Assembly (NCBI GenBank): GCA_032160545.1
Contig: JAVHVN010000010.1
Coordinates: 14,565-78,564 of the forward strand
Direction of reading: 5' to 3'
DNA: 64,000 nucleotides
From: DATGFB01 sp032160545
GTDB taxonomy: Bacteria > Actinomycetota > Actinomycetes > Mycobacteriales > Jatrophihabitantaceae
Numbering within the stretch: position 1 is the first letter of the stretch; the number at the start of each line of letters is the position of its first letter. The notes beneath the pieces are model-generated. The model ran no database searches, was not told the DNA's origin, and saw nothing but the letters and a program-made list of their open reading frames with translations. Shown here in pieces: positions 34,761 to 43,283 of the stretch. The position numbers and the translations under genes were made by a program.

Positions 34761-35770
34761 CGGGGGACGCGCTGCTCACCCACCACGGCGACCGTGACGC
34801 GGTTCCGGGGCTCGTCGACCTCGCCGTGAACGTCCGGGCGGGGACGCCGCCGGGCTGGTTGCGCGAGCTGCTCGCCACGATCGATCCGGCTCGCTACCCC
34901 GACCCGTCCGCAGCGCTCACCGCGGTCGCGCGCCGCCACGGACGCGCCCCGGACGAGGTGCTCATGACCGCGGGCGCTGCCGAGGCGTTCGTCCTGCTCG
35001 CCCGTGCGCTGTCGCCGCGGCACGCGGTGGTCGTCCACCCGCAGTTCACCGAACCCGAGGTCGCGCTGCGGGCCGCGGGTCACCGCGTCGAGCGGGTCGT
35101 GCTGCGCGAGCCGTTCGTCCTGCACGCCGAGGACGTTCCCGAGTCCGCGGACCTCGTCGTCGTCGGCAACCCCACGAATCCGACGTCGGTGCTGCACCCC
35201 GCCGCGACGCTGCGCGCCCTTGCCCGGCCCGGGCGGGTGCTGGTCGTCGACGAAGCCTTCGCCGACTGCGTGCCCGGCGAGCCCGAGTCCCTCGCCCCCG
35301 CGTCCGACCTGCCTGGAGTACTGGTCGTTCGCAGCCTGACGAAGACCTGGGGCCTGGCCGGGCTGCGCGTCGGATACCTCCTCGGTGCATCGCAGCTGCT
35401 GGCGCGCCTCGCGGGGGCGCAGTCGCGGTGGGCGGTGTCGTCGCCGGCGCTGGCCGCCGCCGCCGCGTGCAGCGAGCCCGCTGCTGTCCGCGAAGCGGCC
35501 GGCTGGGCGGCGGCTCTGGGCTCGCAGCGCGACCATCTGGTCGCGCTGTTGGGCGCGCTGCCCGGAATGCAGGTGGCTGCCGATCCGCGCGCCTCGTTCG
35601 TGCTCGTCCGCACGCCGGTGCCGCGGTTGTGGACCCGGCTGCGGGATCGCGGCTTCGCGGTGCGCCGTGGCGACACGTTCCCCGGGCTCGGGGTGGACTG
35701 GGTGCGCGTCGCCGTGCGTGACCACGCCACCTCGACGGCGCTGGCCACCGCCGTGAGCGAGTGCCTCTGA
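34757..35770 (+). CDS. cobC: CobC-type PLP enzyme (threonine-phosphate decarboxylase-like aminotransferase)
   Basis: Fold-type I PLP enzyme (337 aa), histidinol-phosphate aminotransferase-like, expected to make the aminopropanol phosphate arm for CobD. Segments seen: LAVNVRAGTPPGWLREL, MTAGAAEAFVLLARAL, VVGNPTNPTSVL, VVDEAFADCVPGE and the PLP lysine in SLTKTWGLAGLRVGYLLG. GTG 34757 overlaps the cobB stop. Whether it decarboxylates threonine phosphate or acts as an aminotransferase is not decided by the sequence. Confidence 0.85.
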   Translation: MTGDALLTHHGDRDAVPGLVDLAVNVRAGTPPGWLRELLATIDPARYPDPSAALTAVARRHGRAPDEVLMTAGAAEAFVLLARALSPRHAVVVHPQFTEPEVALRAAGHRVERVVLREPFVLHAEDVPESADLVVVGNPTNPTSVLHPAATLRALARPGRVLVVDEAFADCVPGEPESLAPASDLPGVLVVRSLTKTWGLAGLRVGYLLGASQLLARLAGAQSRWAVSSPALAAAAACSEPAAVREAAGWAAALGSQRDHLVALLGALPGMQVAADPRASFVLVRTPVPRLWTRLRDRGFAVRRGDTFPGLGVDWVRVAVRDHATSTALATAVSECL

Positions 35771-37482
35771 TGGATCTCTACGACGCCATCGAGGGGCGCC
35801 GCGACGTCCGGTCGGGTTTCGTGGGCGACCCGGTGACCGACGACGTCCTCGAGCGCGTGCTCGCCGCGGCGCATCACGCACCGAGCGTCGGGTTCTCGCA
35901 GCCCTGGGACTTCCTGGTCCTGCGCGATGTCGAGACCCGCAGGAAGGTGCGCGCGCTCGTCGACCAGGCACGCCGGCGCTACGCCGCCTCGCTGCCCGCA
36001 GCGCGGCGCGCAGCCTTCGCCGGGCTCAAGATCGAGGCGATCCTCGAGACCCCGGTGAACGTCGTCGTCACCAACGACCCGACCCGAGGCGGGCGGCACG
36101 TGCTCGGCCGGCACTCCCAGCCGAAGATGACCGCGTTCTCGACCGCCTGCGCCGTCGAGAATCTCTGGCTGGCGGCGCGCGCCGAAGGCCTCGGAGTCGG
36201 CTGGGTGAGCTTCTTCGACGAGCGCGAACTCGCCGGGATGCTGCGGCTGCCGCCGCACGTCGAGATCGTGGCCTACCTCTGCGTCGGTCACGTCGAACGC
36301 TTCGCCGCCGAGCCCGAACTCGCCACGGCCGGATGGGCCAGGCGTCGTCCGCTGTCGTGGGCGATCCATCACGAGCAGTGGGGCGTGCGCGCCTCACCGG
36401 ACGAAGGGGGCGGGCGCGTGCTCGACCAGACCATCGCTGCCATCGGGCCGCTCGACGCGGCGGCGGTCGCCGCGGCGCGGGAGCGGCAGGATCTGCTGAC
36501 CAAGCCGCGCGGTTCGCTCGGCGTGCTCGAGGACGTCTCGGTGCAGCTGGCCGGCCTCGCCGGCGCGTGCCCCGCGCCGTTGCCCGAACCGGCCGTCGTC
36601 GCCGTGTTCGCCGCCGACCACGGCGTGCACGCGCAGGGCGTGTCCCCGTGGCCGCAGGAGGTCACCGCGCAGATGGTCGCGAACTTCGTCGCGGGCGGTG
36701 CCGTGATCAACGCGCTCGCCGCCCAGGCCGGTGCAGAGGTGCTCGTCGTGGACGTCGGCGTCGCGGCCGACATCGACACCGTGCCAGGCCTGCTCCCGCG
36801 CAAGGTGCGCCGCGGCACGCGCGATCTCGCCGTCGAACCGGCCCTGACCCGCGACGAGGTCCGCGCCGCCCTCGAGGTCGGCGTCGAGGTGGCTCGTGAC
36901 CTGGTCGCCGCCGGCAACCGGTGCCTGCTCACCGGAGACATGGGCATCGCGAACACGACGGCATCCGCTGCGCTCGTCTCGGTGTTCACCGGGGCGTCAC
37001 CGGCCGAGGTCACCGGGCGCGGCACCGGCGTGGACGACACGATGCTGGCGCACAAGATCGAGGTGATCGAGCGGGCGCTCGCGCTGCACGCGCCCGACCC
37101 GGCCGATCCGGTAGGTGTCCTCGCGGCGGTCGGCGGCCTCGAGCACGCCGCGATCGCGGGATTCCTGCTCGGGGCGGCGGCAGCGCGCGTGCCGGTGATC
37201 CTCGACGGCGTGATCGCCGGCTCGGCCGCCCTGGCCGCCGCGGCCCTGGCACCGCACAGCGTCGCGGCCATGATCGCCGGGCATCGCTCGGCCGAGCCGG
37301 GCGCGGCGCGCGCGTTGGCCCACCTCGGCCTTCGCCCGCTGGTCGACCTCGACCTGCGACTCGGCGAGGGCTCCGGCGCCGCGTTGTCGCTCGGGCTGGT
37401 GCAGAGCGCCGCTCGAATCCTGCGCGATGTCGCGACCTTCGACGGCGCGGGCGTGTCGGACAAGAACCCCGACGGCGCGTGA
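35770..37482 (+). CDS. Fused BluB (DMB synthase) - CobT (DMB phosphoribosyltransferase)
   Basis: 570 aa joining two lower-ligand steps. Residues about 1-215 are BluB, the oxygen-dependent flavin-destroying enzyme that makes 5,6-dimethylbenzimidazole: IEGRRDVRSGFVGDPV, HHAPSVGFSQPWDF and GLGVGWVSFFDERELAGML. Residues about 220-570 are CobT/CobU: LTKPRGSLGVLEDVSVQLA, FAADHGVHAQGVSPWPQEVT, LTGDMGIANTTASAAL, TGRGTGVDD and the catalytic glutamate in DLRLGEGSGAALSL. ATG 35770 shares a base with the cobC stop (TGATG); GTG 35761 is a weaker alternative. Confidence 0.94.
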   Translation: MDLYDAIEGRRDVRSGFVGDPVTDDVLERVLAAAHHAPSVGFSQPWDFLVLRDVETRRKVRALVDQARRRYAASLPAARRAAFAGLKIEAILETPVNVVVTNDPTRGGRHVLGRHSQPKMTAFSTACAVENLWLAARAEGLGVGWVSFFDERELAGMLRLPPHVEIVAYLCVGHVERFAAEPELATAGWARRRPLSWAIHHEQWGVRASPDEGGGRVLDQTIAAIGPLDAAAVAAARERQDLLTKPRGSLGVLEDVSVQLAGLAGACPAPLPEPAVVAVFAADHGVHAQGVSPWPQEVTAQMVANFVAGGAVINALAAQAGAEVLVVDVGVAADIDTVPGLLPRKVRRGTRDLAVEPALTRDEVRAALEVGVEVARDLVAAGNRCLLTGDMGIANTTASAALVSVFTGASPAEVTGRGTGVDDTMLAHKIEVIERALALHAPDPADPVGVLAAVGGLEHAAIAGFLLGAAAARVPVILDGVIAGSAALAAAALAPHSVAAMIAGHRSAEPGAARALAHLGLRPLVDLDLRLGEGSGAALSLGLVQSAARILRDVATFDGAGVSDKNPDGA

Positions 37483-38012
37483 CCGGTCGGCGCATCCTCG
37501 TCGTCGGCGGCGCACGCTCGGGCAAGTCGGCGCACGCCGAGAAGCTGCTGAACGACGAGCCGCGGGTCGACTACGTGGCGACCGCCCTGCGCGACCCGGC
37601 CGACGCCGAGTGGGCCGAGCGGATCGCGAGGCACCGCGATCGACGGCCGGCGCACTGGAGCACGCTCGAGACGGACGACCTGGTGTCGGTGCTCGGCTCC
37701 GACGGACCCGCGACGCTCGTCGACAGCGTCACGGCGTGGCTCACCGCGGTCATGGATGCCGCCGGCTCGTGGGCCGGTGGCCCGAACGCCGACGGGCGGC
37801 TCGCCGAAGTCGTCGATCACACCGTCGGCGCCTGGGCGGCCACGCCGCGGCGCGTCGTCGCGGTCAGTGACGAGGTGGGCAGCGGCGTCGTGCCCGACAC
37901 CTCGTCGGGCCGGCTGTTCCGCGACACGCTCGGCCTGCTGAACCAGCGCCTTGCGGCGAGTTCCGACGAGGTCTGGCTCCTCACCGTCGGCATCGCGCAG
38001 CGGCTGCGGTGA
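37479..38012 (+). CDS. cobU: Adenosylcobinamide kinase / guanylyltransferase
   Basis: Phosphorylates and guanylylates adenosylcobinamide (177 aa; CobP in the Pseudomonas naming). The Walker A motif GGARSGKSAHAEKLL opens the protein. YVATALRDPADAEWAERIARHRDRRP holds the GMP-accepting histidine region, then VSDEVGSGVVPDTSSGRLFRD. Normal length. The GTG start overlaps the bluB-cobT stop, and the TGA overlaps cobS. Confidence 0.95.
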   Translation: MTGRRILVVGGARSGKSAHAEKLLNDEPRVDYVATALRDPADAEWAERIARHRDRRPAHWSTLETDDLVSVLGSDGPATLVDSVTAWLTAVMDAAGSWAGGPNADGRLAEVVDHTVGAWAATPRRVVAVSDEVGSGVVPDTSSGRLFRDTLGLLNQRLAASSDEVWLLTVGIAQRLR

Positions 38013-38785
38013 GCCGCGCCGGGCTGCGCCTCGCCGTCGCGATGTTCACCGCGTTGCCGGTGCCGCGGCGCTGGCACGGGCACACCGACGCGGCGGCCCG
38101 CGCGCTGCTCTGGCTTCCGGTTGTCGGAGCCGGCCTCGGCGGCCTGGCGGGGCTGGTCGCAGCGGCGGTCCTCGCGCGCGACGGCGCAACGTCGGCGCTC
38201 GCTGCCGTGCTCGCGGTGGCCGCGCTTGCCGTGCTCACTCGCGGCCTGCACCTCGACGGGCTGGCCGACACGGCCGACGGGCTCGGCAGCGGGGCGCCCG
38301 CCGAGCGCGCGCTCGCGATCATGCGGCAGTCCGACATCGGCCCGTTCGGCGTGATGGCGGTGGCGCTGGTGCTGCTCGTCGACGTGACGGCGCTCGCGAC
38401 GGCCACAGCCGGCGACGTCTGGCGGCCGGCCGCAGCCCTGGCGGTGGCGGCCGCCACCGGCCGGCTCGCCGTCGTCCACGCGGCGGCCCCGGGCGTGTCG
38501 GCGGCGCGTCCCGGCGGGTTCGGGTCGCTCGTCGCCGGGTCGGCGACGTGGCCGCGGGCCTTGCTGCTCACCGCGGTCGTCCTCGCGGGCGGGGCCGGCC
38601 TGGCTGCCGCGGCCGGCGCAAACGTCCTCGGCTGGCTGGTCGCGCAGGTCGTCGCGCTGCTGGTGGCCGCCGCGCTGCGACTGCACACCACCCGCCGCCT
38701 CGGCGGGGTGACCGGCGACGTCTTCGGCGCTCTCATCGAGGTCGCGACCGCCGTCACCCTCGTCGGCCTCGCCCTCGCCCCATAG
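38009..38785 (+). CDS. cobS: Adenosylcobinamide-GDP ribazoletransferase (cobalamin synthase)
   Basis: Polytopic membrane enzyme (258 aa) that joins adenosylcobinamide-GDP to alpha-ribazole, the last assembly step. The family motif is HLDGLADTADGLGSG (about residues 90-104), followed by IMRQSDIGPFGVMA and the C-terminal GGVTGDVFGALIE. Very alanine/valine-rich helices throughout. Last gene of the riboswitch-controlled operon; it converges with a lipoprotein gene over a 30-bp direct repeat. Confidence 0.95.
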   Translation: MSRAGLRLAVAMFTALPVPRRWHGHTDAAARALLWLPVVGAGLGGLAGLVAAAVLARDGATSALAAVLAVAALAVLTRGLHLDGLADTADGLGSGAPAERALAIMRQSDIGPFGVMAVALVLLVDVTALATATAGDVWRPAAALAVAAATGRLAVVHAAAPGVSAARPGGFGSLVAGSATWPRALLLTAVVLAGGAGLAAAAGANVLGWLVAQVVALLVAAALRLHTTRRLGGVTGDVFGALIEVATAVTLVGLALAP

Positions 38786-38805
38786 CGGGCCGAGCCGCCG
38801 GGAGC

Positions 38806-38863
38806 GGCGCCGGACGGGGTCAGCCGGGGTCAGCCGGCGCCGGACCGGGTCAGCCGGGGAAGG
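38806..38863. repeat. 30-bp direct repeat spanning the lipoprotein gene's stop codon
   Basis: Two copies starting GGCGCCGGAC (38806 and 38836), nearly identical over 28 bp and 30 bp apart. On the minus strand the motif GGCTGACCC, which contains the stop codon of the lipoprotein gene, appears three times. The palindromic GGCGCC cores could also help termination between the two convergent genes. Confidence 0.75.
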
Positions 38864-40061
38864 TGGCGGAGCCGCCCTGCGGGACGATGCGCAGCACCCG
38901 CTCGTCGTCGGCGGTCGGCTTCCCGTGGCCGTCCTTGTTGGACGTGGTCAGCCAGAGCGCGCCGTCCGGGGCCGCCACGACCGTCAGCAGCCGGCCGTAC
39001 CTGCGCTGCAGTGACGGCGTGAGCGAGCTGACCGACATCGTGCCGTTGCGAGGGGCCAGCCGTCCCGCGAGCAGTGACTGGCCGTCCAGTGAGGTGACGT
39101 ACAGGACGCCGTTCAGGACGGCGCAGCCACCGGGGCTGCGCTGCGCGGCGGGCAGCTCGGCGATCGGGCCGGTGGACGACGGCAACAGCTTCGGCCAGCC
39201 GTAGTCGGCGCCCCCGCGCAGCAGGTTGACCTCGTCGATGGCACCGGGACCGGCCGTGGCGGCGGCGTCGACCTCGATCACCGGGCCCGAATCGGGAACG
39301 ACGCACAGCCCGGCCGACAGGTGCAGGCCGCGGGCGTACACCGCCGAGGCCGGCACGGGGTTCCCCGCAGCCGGGCGCCCGATCTCCGAGACCCGCAGCA
39401 CCTTGCCGGCGAGGCCGGCCGGATCGGCCGCGGCCGCCGCGCGGCCCGCGTCCCCGGTTGCGATGTAGAGCTGTCCCGGGCCGCCGAACGCGATCCGGCC
39501 GGCGTTGTCGCTGGCACCGCGCGGGATCCCGGTGACCACCGTGGTCACGGGGCCGGTCAGGGTGAACGCCACGACGCGGTTGTCGGTCGCGGTCGTCAGG
39601 TACGCGAAGATCAGGCTGTCCTGCAGGTAGTTGGGTGAGAGTGCGAGATCGAGCAGCCCGCCACCGCCGGTCGGGTCGATGCCGGTCAGCGTGCGCACCG
39701 TCTTCACCGCCTGACCCGGCTGCGGCTGGACCAGCACGATCCGCCCGGTGGTGCGCTCGCCGACGATCGCGGTGTTGTCGGGCAGCACCGCGATGGCATC
39801 GGGAGTGGTCAGCTTGCTGGCCACGACCGCCGGATCAGGTTGCGAGGACGAGGACGCGGGCGGCGGAGCAGTCCTGTTGCCCGGTGAGCCAGAGGGGAGC
39901 GTCGGCTGCGGCTGCACCGGCTCGACGCCCGGTTGCTGGCCCTCGCCCGCGAACGACGGCTTCGGCACCCAGGTCGGCCCACTGCCGCGGCCGGCTGAAC
40001 TGCACCCGGCGAGCAGCGCGCAGACCGCCGCCGCCGAGAGCAGTCGGTGCAGCCGGGTCAC
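38850..40061 (-). CDS. Secreted lipoprotein, PQQ-type sugar dehydrogenase-like beta-propeller
   Basis: 403 aa. The signal peptide ends in the lipobox LLAGC (Cys20), so the protein is anchored at the outer membrane face. A proline/serine-rich spacer (about 30-80) leads to a six-bladed propeller like soluble glucose dehydrogenase: LTTPDAIAVLPDNTAIVGERT, GGLLDLALSPNY, LYIATGDAG, YARGLHLSAGLC, and ADYGWPKLLPS. The last four are the family's typical segments, but PQQ binding cannot be confirmed. GTG start 6 nt behind CAGACT (40073-40068), leaderless; divergent from the hydroxyacid dehydrogenase. Confidence 0.8.
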   Translation of the reverse strand: MTRLHRLLSAAAVCALLAGCSSAGRGSGPTWVPKPSFAGEGQQPGVEPVQPQPTLPSGSPGNRTAPPPASSSSQPDPAVVASKLTTPDAIAVLPDNTAIVGERTTGRIVLVQPQPGQAVKTVRTLTGIDPTGGGGLLDLALSPNYLQDSLIFAYLTTATDNRVVAFTLTGPVTTVVTGIPRGASDNAGRIAFGGPGQLYIATGDAGRAAAAADPAGLAGKVLRVSEIGRPAAGNPVPASAVYARGLHLSAGLCVVPDSGPVIEVDAAATAGPGAIDEVNLLRGGADYGWPKLLPSSTGPIAELPAAQRSPGGCAVLNGVLYVTSLDGQSLLAGRLAPRNGTMSVSSLTPSLQRRYGRLLTVVAAPDGALWLTTSNKDGHGKPTADDERVLRIVPQGGSATFPG

Positions 40062-40138
40062 CCGCCCAGTCTGCCTGGCGTTGCTGTGACCACGCCGCTG
40101 GCCGGTCGCTCGCGCGGCATCGAATAACCTCGACCGTG

Positions 40139-41053
40139 ATGCCGATAATCTGCCTGCCCGACGAAGCGGCGCGCGCCGCGGTCGGCCCGCTGCCGCCGGG
40201 CACGTCCGTCGTCCTCTGGGACGGCACGGGCGAGCCGCCGCCCGAGTTCGAGCAGGTCGAGTTCGTCGTGCCGCGCTACCCGGGTGCGCCGCTGCCGGCC
40301 GAGGTGCTCGCCGCGGCGCCGCGGCTGAAGGTCATCCAGTTGCTGTCAGCCGGTGTCGAGCCGTGGCTCGACCGCATCCCGCCGGGCGTGACGCTGTGCA
40401 ACGGCCGTGGCATCCACGGCGCCTCGACGGCCGAACTCGCCGTCGCCGGCCTGCTCAGCGTGATGCGCGATCTGCCTGGCTTCCGCACCGCGCAGGACGA
40501 GCACCGGTGGGCGCAGCATCCGACCGGCGGCATGGCCGGCGCCAACGTCCTTGTCGTCGGCGCCGGTGACATCGGCCGCCGGATCGCGACGGCCCTGGGC
40601 GCCTTCGACGCGACGGTCACCCTCGTCGCCCGGCATGCCCGCGACGGGGTGCGGTCGATGGACGAGCTACCCGGCCTGCTGCCGCACCAGGACTCGGTCG
40701 TCCTCGCCGTGCCCTTGACCCCCGAGACGAGAGCATTGGTCGACGCCGGCTTCCTCGCCCGCATGCGCGACGGCGCGGTGCTGGTCAACATCGCCCGAGG
40801 CGCCCTCGTCGACACCGGCGCGCTGGTCGCCGAGCTGCGCGCCGGTCGGTTGCGCGCGTTCCTCGACGTCACCGACCCCGAGCCGCTGCCGCCGGACCAC
40901 CCGCTCTGGGACGCGCCGGGCGTGCTGATCACGCCGCACGTCGGCGGCGGCACGCACGGCTGGGAGCAGCGCGCCTACCGGCTCGCGCGCGAGCAGATCC
41001 TCCGGTTCGTCGCGGGCGAGCCGCTGGAGAACGTCGTCACCGACGGCTACTGA
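40139..41053 (+). CDS. D-isomer-specific 2-hydroxyacid dehydrogenase
   Basis: 304-aa NAD(P)-dependent dehydrogenase. The nucleotide-binding motif is VVGAGDIGRRIA. Catalytic triad positions are the arginine in VNIARGALVD, the glutamate in VTDPEPLPPDHPLW and the histidine in ITPHVGGGT. HGASTAELAVAGLLSVMRDLP precedes the Rossmann domain. Substrate unknown; phosphonate, glyoxylate or phenyllactate-type relatives are possible. The start is ATG 40139 (8 nt after TAACCT, 40125-40130) or GTG 40136 (5 nt), with no ribosome site. Confidence 0.88.
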   Translation: MPIICLPDEAARAAVGPLPPGTSVVLWDGTGEPPPEFEQVEFVVPRYPGAPLPAEVLAAAPRLKVIQLLSAGVEPWLDRIPPGVTLCNGRGIHGASTAELAVAGLLSVMRDLPGFRTAQDEHRWAQHPTGGMAGANVLVVGAGDIGRRIATALGAFDATVTLVARHARDGVRSMDELPGLLPHQDSVVLAVPLTPETRALVDAGFLARMRDGAVLVNIARGALVDTGALVAELRAGRLRAFLDVTDPEPLPPDHPLWDAPGVLITPHVGGGTHGWEQRAYRLAREQILRFVAGEPLENVVTDGY

Positions 41054-41060
41054 CCGGCCC

Positions 41061-41531
41061 TCACCGGCGGCGGCGCCGCGACGGCGCGAACTTCGGCCGC
41101 GGCTGCTCGATCTCGGGCAACCGGCCGCCGCTGGCCTGCGAGAGCGCGGCGAGGTCGGCAACACGCACACAGGGCAACCGCACCGCGCCGTCGTCCACGA
41201 CGGCGTACACGCTGCGCTCGGCGACCGACAGCCCGCGCACCTCGTCCCACGGCAGGTCCCGACGCCCGAGCAGTGCGCGTACCCGGATCCCGTCCCGGCC
41301 GACGACCGTCGCCGTGCGCGCGATGAACACCGCCACTGCGACGGGGATGAGGACGAGCAGCGTCTGCGGCCCGACGACCGCGGCGGACCTGTTGTCGGCC
41401 GAGTCGGTGAATGCCAGGGGGGCGACGCAGAAGAAGAGGAACAGCACGATCAGGTAGGCCAGCGCAGGCAGCCGGAAGGTGCGCGCGGCAGCCGGTTCGC
41501 CGGCTCCGGGAGACGGCCGCGACGAGGACAC
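41061..41531 (-). CDS. Bacterial PH-domain membrane protein (Cfp6-like)
   Basis: 156 aa: two transmembrane helices (about 23-45 and 57-75), then a short PH-like domain (VGRDGIRVRALLGRRDLPWDEVRGLSV) and a basic tail ending in a run of arginines. Function unknown. From memory, mycobacteria keep a similar gene, cfp6 (Rv3004), next to ilvB, so the neighbourhood with ilvD and ilvB is conserved. Leaderless: TACGGT (41543-41538) and 6 nt before the GTG. Only 29 bp separate its start from that of ilvD. Confidence 0.78.
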   Translation of the reverse strand: MSSSRPSPGAGEPAAARTFRLPALAYLIVLFLFFCVAPLAFTDSADNRSAAVVGPQTLLVLIPVAVAVFIARTATVVGRDGIRVRALLGRRDLPWDEVRGLSVAERSVYAVVDDGAVRLPCVRVADLAALSQASGGRLPEIEQPRPKFAPSRRRRR

Positions 41532-41537
41532 GCTCGA

Positions 41538-41554
41538 ACCGTAACCCGTACTGT
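41538..41554. promoter_or_regulatory. Overlapping divergent promoters of the PH gene and ilvD
   Basis: The minus-strand -10 box TACGGT (41543-41538) and the plus-strand TACTGT (41549-41554, then 6 nt and the ilvD GTG) lie 5 bp apart. AGGACA (41525-41530) is a possible -35 for ilvD, 18 bp upstream, inside the other gene's start. Confidence 0.5.
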
Positions 41555-41560
41555 TTGCCC

Positions 41561-43252
41561 GTGAGCAACCAGCAGCCTCGACAGCATCGCAAGCCGCACA
41601 GCGGCATCGTGACGGACGGTCTCGAGCGCGCGGCCGCCCGCGGCATGCTGCGCGCGGTAGGCATGGGCGACGACGACTGGCGCAAGCCGCAGATCGGCGT
41701 CGCGTCCTCCTGGAACGAGATCACGCCGTGCAACCTCTCGCTCGACCGGCTCGCCAAGAAGGCCAAGATCGGCGTGCGCGGCGCGGACGGGTTCCCGCTC
41801 GAGTTCGGGACGATCTCGGTGTCCGACGGCATCTCGATGGGGCACAGCGGCATGCATTACTCGCTGGTGTCGCGCGAGGTGATCGCAGACTCCGTCGAGA
41901 CGGTGTTCCGCGCCGAGCAGCTGGACGGCGCGGTGCTGCTCGCGGGCTGCGACAAGTCCATTCCCGGCATGCTGATGGCCGCGGCACGCCTCGACGTCGC
42001 GACGGCGTTCCTCTACGCGGGCTCGACCCTTCCGGGCCGGCTGGGTGACCGCACGGTCACGATCATCGATGCTTTCGAGGCCATCGGAGCGTGCCTGGCC
42101 GGTCGCATCACCCGCGCCGAGGTCGACGAGATCGAGCGGGCGATCTGCCCGGGCGAGGGCGCCTGCGGCGGGATGTACACCGCCAACACGATGGCGTCGG
42201 CGGCCGAGGCGCTCGGGATGTCACTGCCGGGCTCGGCGGCGCCCCCCGCTCCGGACTCCCGCCGCGACCACTACGCCGAGCGGTCCGGCGAGGCAGCCGT
42301 ACACCTGGTCGACGCCGGCATCACCGCCCGGACGATCCTGACCAAAGAGGCCTTCGAGAACGCGATCACCGTCGTGATGGCGCTCGGCGGCTCGACCAAC
42401 GCCGTGCTGCACCTGCTGGCGATCGCGCACGAGGCGCAGGTCGGCCTCGACCTCGACGACTTCAACCGCATCGGCGACAAGGTGCCGCATCTGGCCGACG
42501 TCAAGCCGTTCGGCCAGTACGTGATGACCGACGTCGACGCCATCGGGGGAGTGCCGGTCGTCATGAAGGCCCTGCTCGACGCGGGCCTGCTGCACGGCGA
42601 CTGCCTCACGGTCACCGGCAGGACGATGGCCGAGAACCTCGCCGATCTCGCGCCGCCCGACCCCGACGGCAAGATCATCCATGCGATGGCCGATCCCATC
42701 CACCGCACCGGCGGGCTGACGATCCTGCGTGGGTCGCTCGCGCCCGACGGCGCCGTCGTGAAGAGCGCCGGGCTGGATTACGACGTCTTCGAGGGCACGG
42801 CGAGGGTGTTCGACCGCGAGCAGGCAGCCATGGACGCGCTCGCGGCGGGCCGGCTCCAGGAGAACGACGTCATCGTCATCCGCTGGGAGGGGCCCAAGGG
42901 CGGTCCCGGAATGCGCGAGATGCTGCAGATCACCGGTGCGATCAAGGGCGCCGGTCTCGGCAAGGACGTCCTGCTCCTGACGGACGGGCGCTTCTCCGGC
43001 GGAACCACCGGGCCGTGCATCGGGCACATTGCGCCCGAAGCCGCCGTCGGCGGGCCGATCGCGCTGATCGAGGACGGCGACCGCATCCGGCTCGACATGG
43101 CGGCGCGCACGCTGGACCTGCTGGTCGGCGACGACGAACTGCAGCGTCGCCGGTCCGACTGGAAGCCGTTGCCGCCACAGTTCGACTACGGCGTGCTCGG
43201 CAAGTACGCGAAGCTGGTCGGCTCAGCCGCGACGGGTGCCGTCTGCGGCTGA
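41561..43252 (+). CDS. ilvD: Dihydroxy-acid dehydratase
   Basis: Fe-S dehydratase (563 aa) for valine, isoleucine and, indirectly, leucine. Cluster cysteines are seen in EITPCNLS (Cys57), LAGCDKSIPGM and GACGGMYTANTM. LALGGSTNAVLH-type (MALGGSTNAVLHLLAIA) and the C-terminal LLTDGRFSGGTTGPCIGHI are signature blocks. The GTG at 41561 is set by the -10 box 6 nt upstream; the open frame back to 41411 overlaps the divergent gene. It supplies the common last-but-one step for the ilvB-ilvN-ilvC products encoded downstream. Confidence 0.96.
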   Translation: MSNQQPRQHRKPHSGIVTDGLERAAARGMLRAVGMGDDDWRKPQIGVASSWNEITPCNLSLDRLAKKAKIGVRGADGFPLEFGTISVSDGISMGHSGMHYSLVSREVIADSVETVFRAEQLDGAVLLAGCDKSIPGMLMAAARLDVATAFLYAGSTLPGRLGDRTVTIIDAFEAIGACLAGRITRAEVDEIERAICPGEGACGGMYTANTMASAAEALGMSLPGSAAPPAPDSRRDHYAERSGEAAVHLVDAGITARTILTKEAFENAITVVMALGGSTNAVLHLLAIAHEAQVGLDLDDFNRIGDKVPHLADVKPFGQYVMTDVDAIGGVPVVMKALLDAGLLHGDCLTVTGRTMAENLADLAPPDPDGKIIHAMADPIHRTGGLTILRGSLAPDGAVVKSAGLDYDVFEGTARVFDREQAAMDALAAGRLQENDVIVIRWEGPKGGPGMREMLQITGAIKGAGLGKDVLLLTDGRFSGGTTGPCIGHIAPEAAVGGPIALIEDGDRIRLDMAARTLDLLVGDDELQRRRSDWKPLPPQFDYGVLGKYAKLVGSAATGAVCG

Positions 43253-43283
43253 ACCGACCGGCGCGCAGCCGGGGCCGTCTTGC

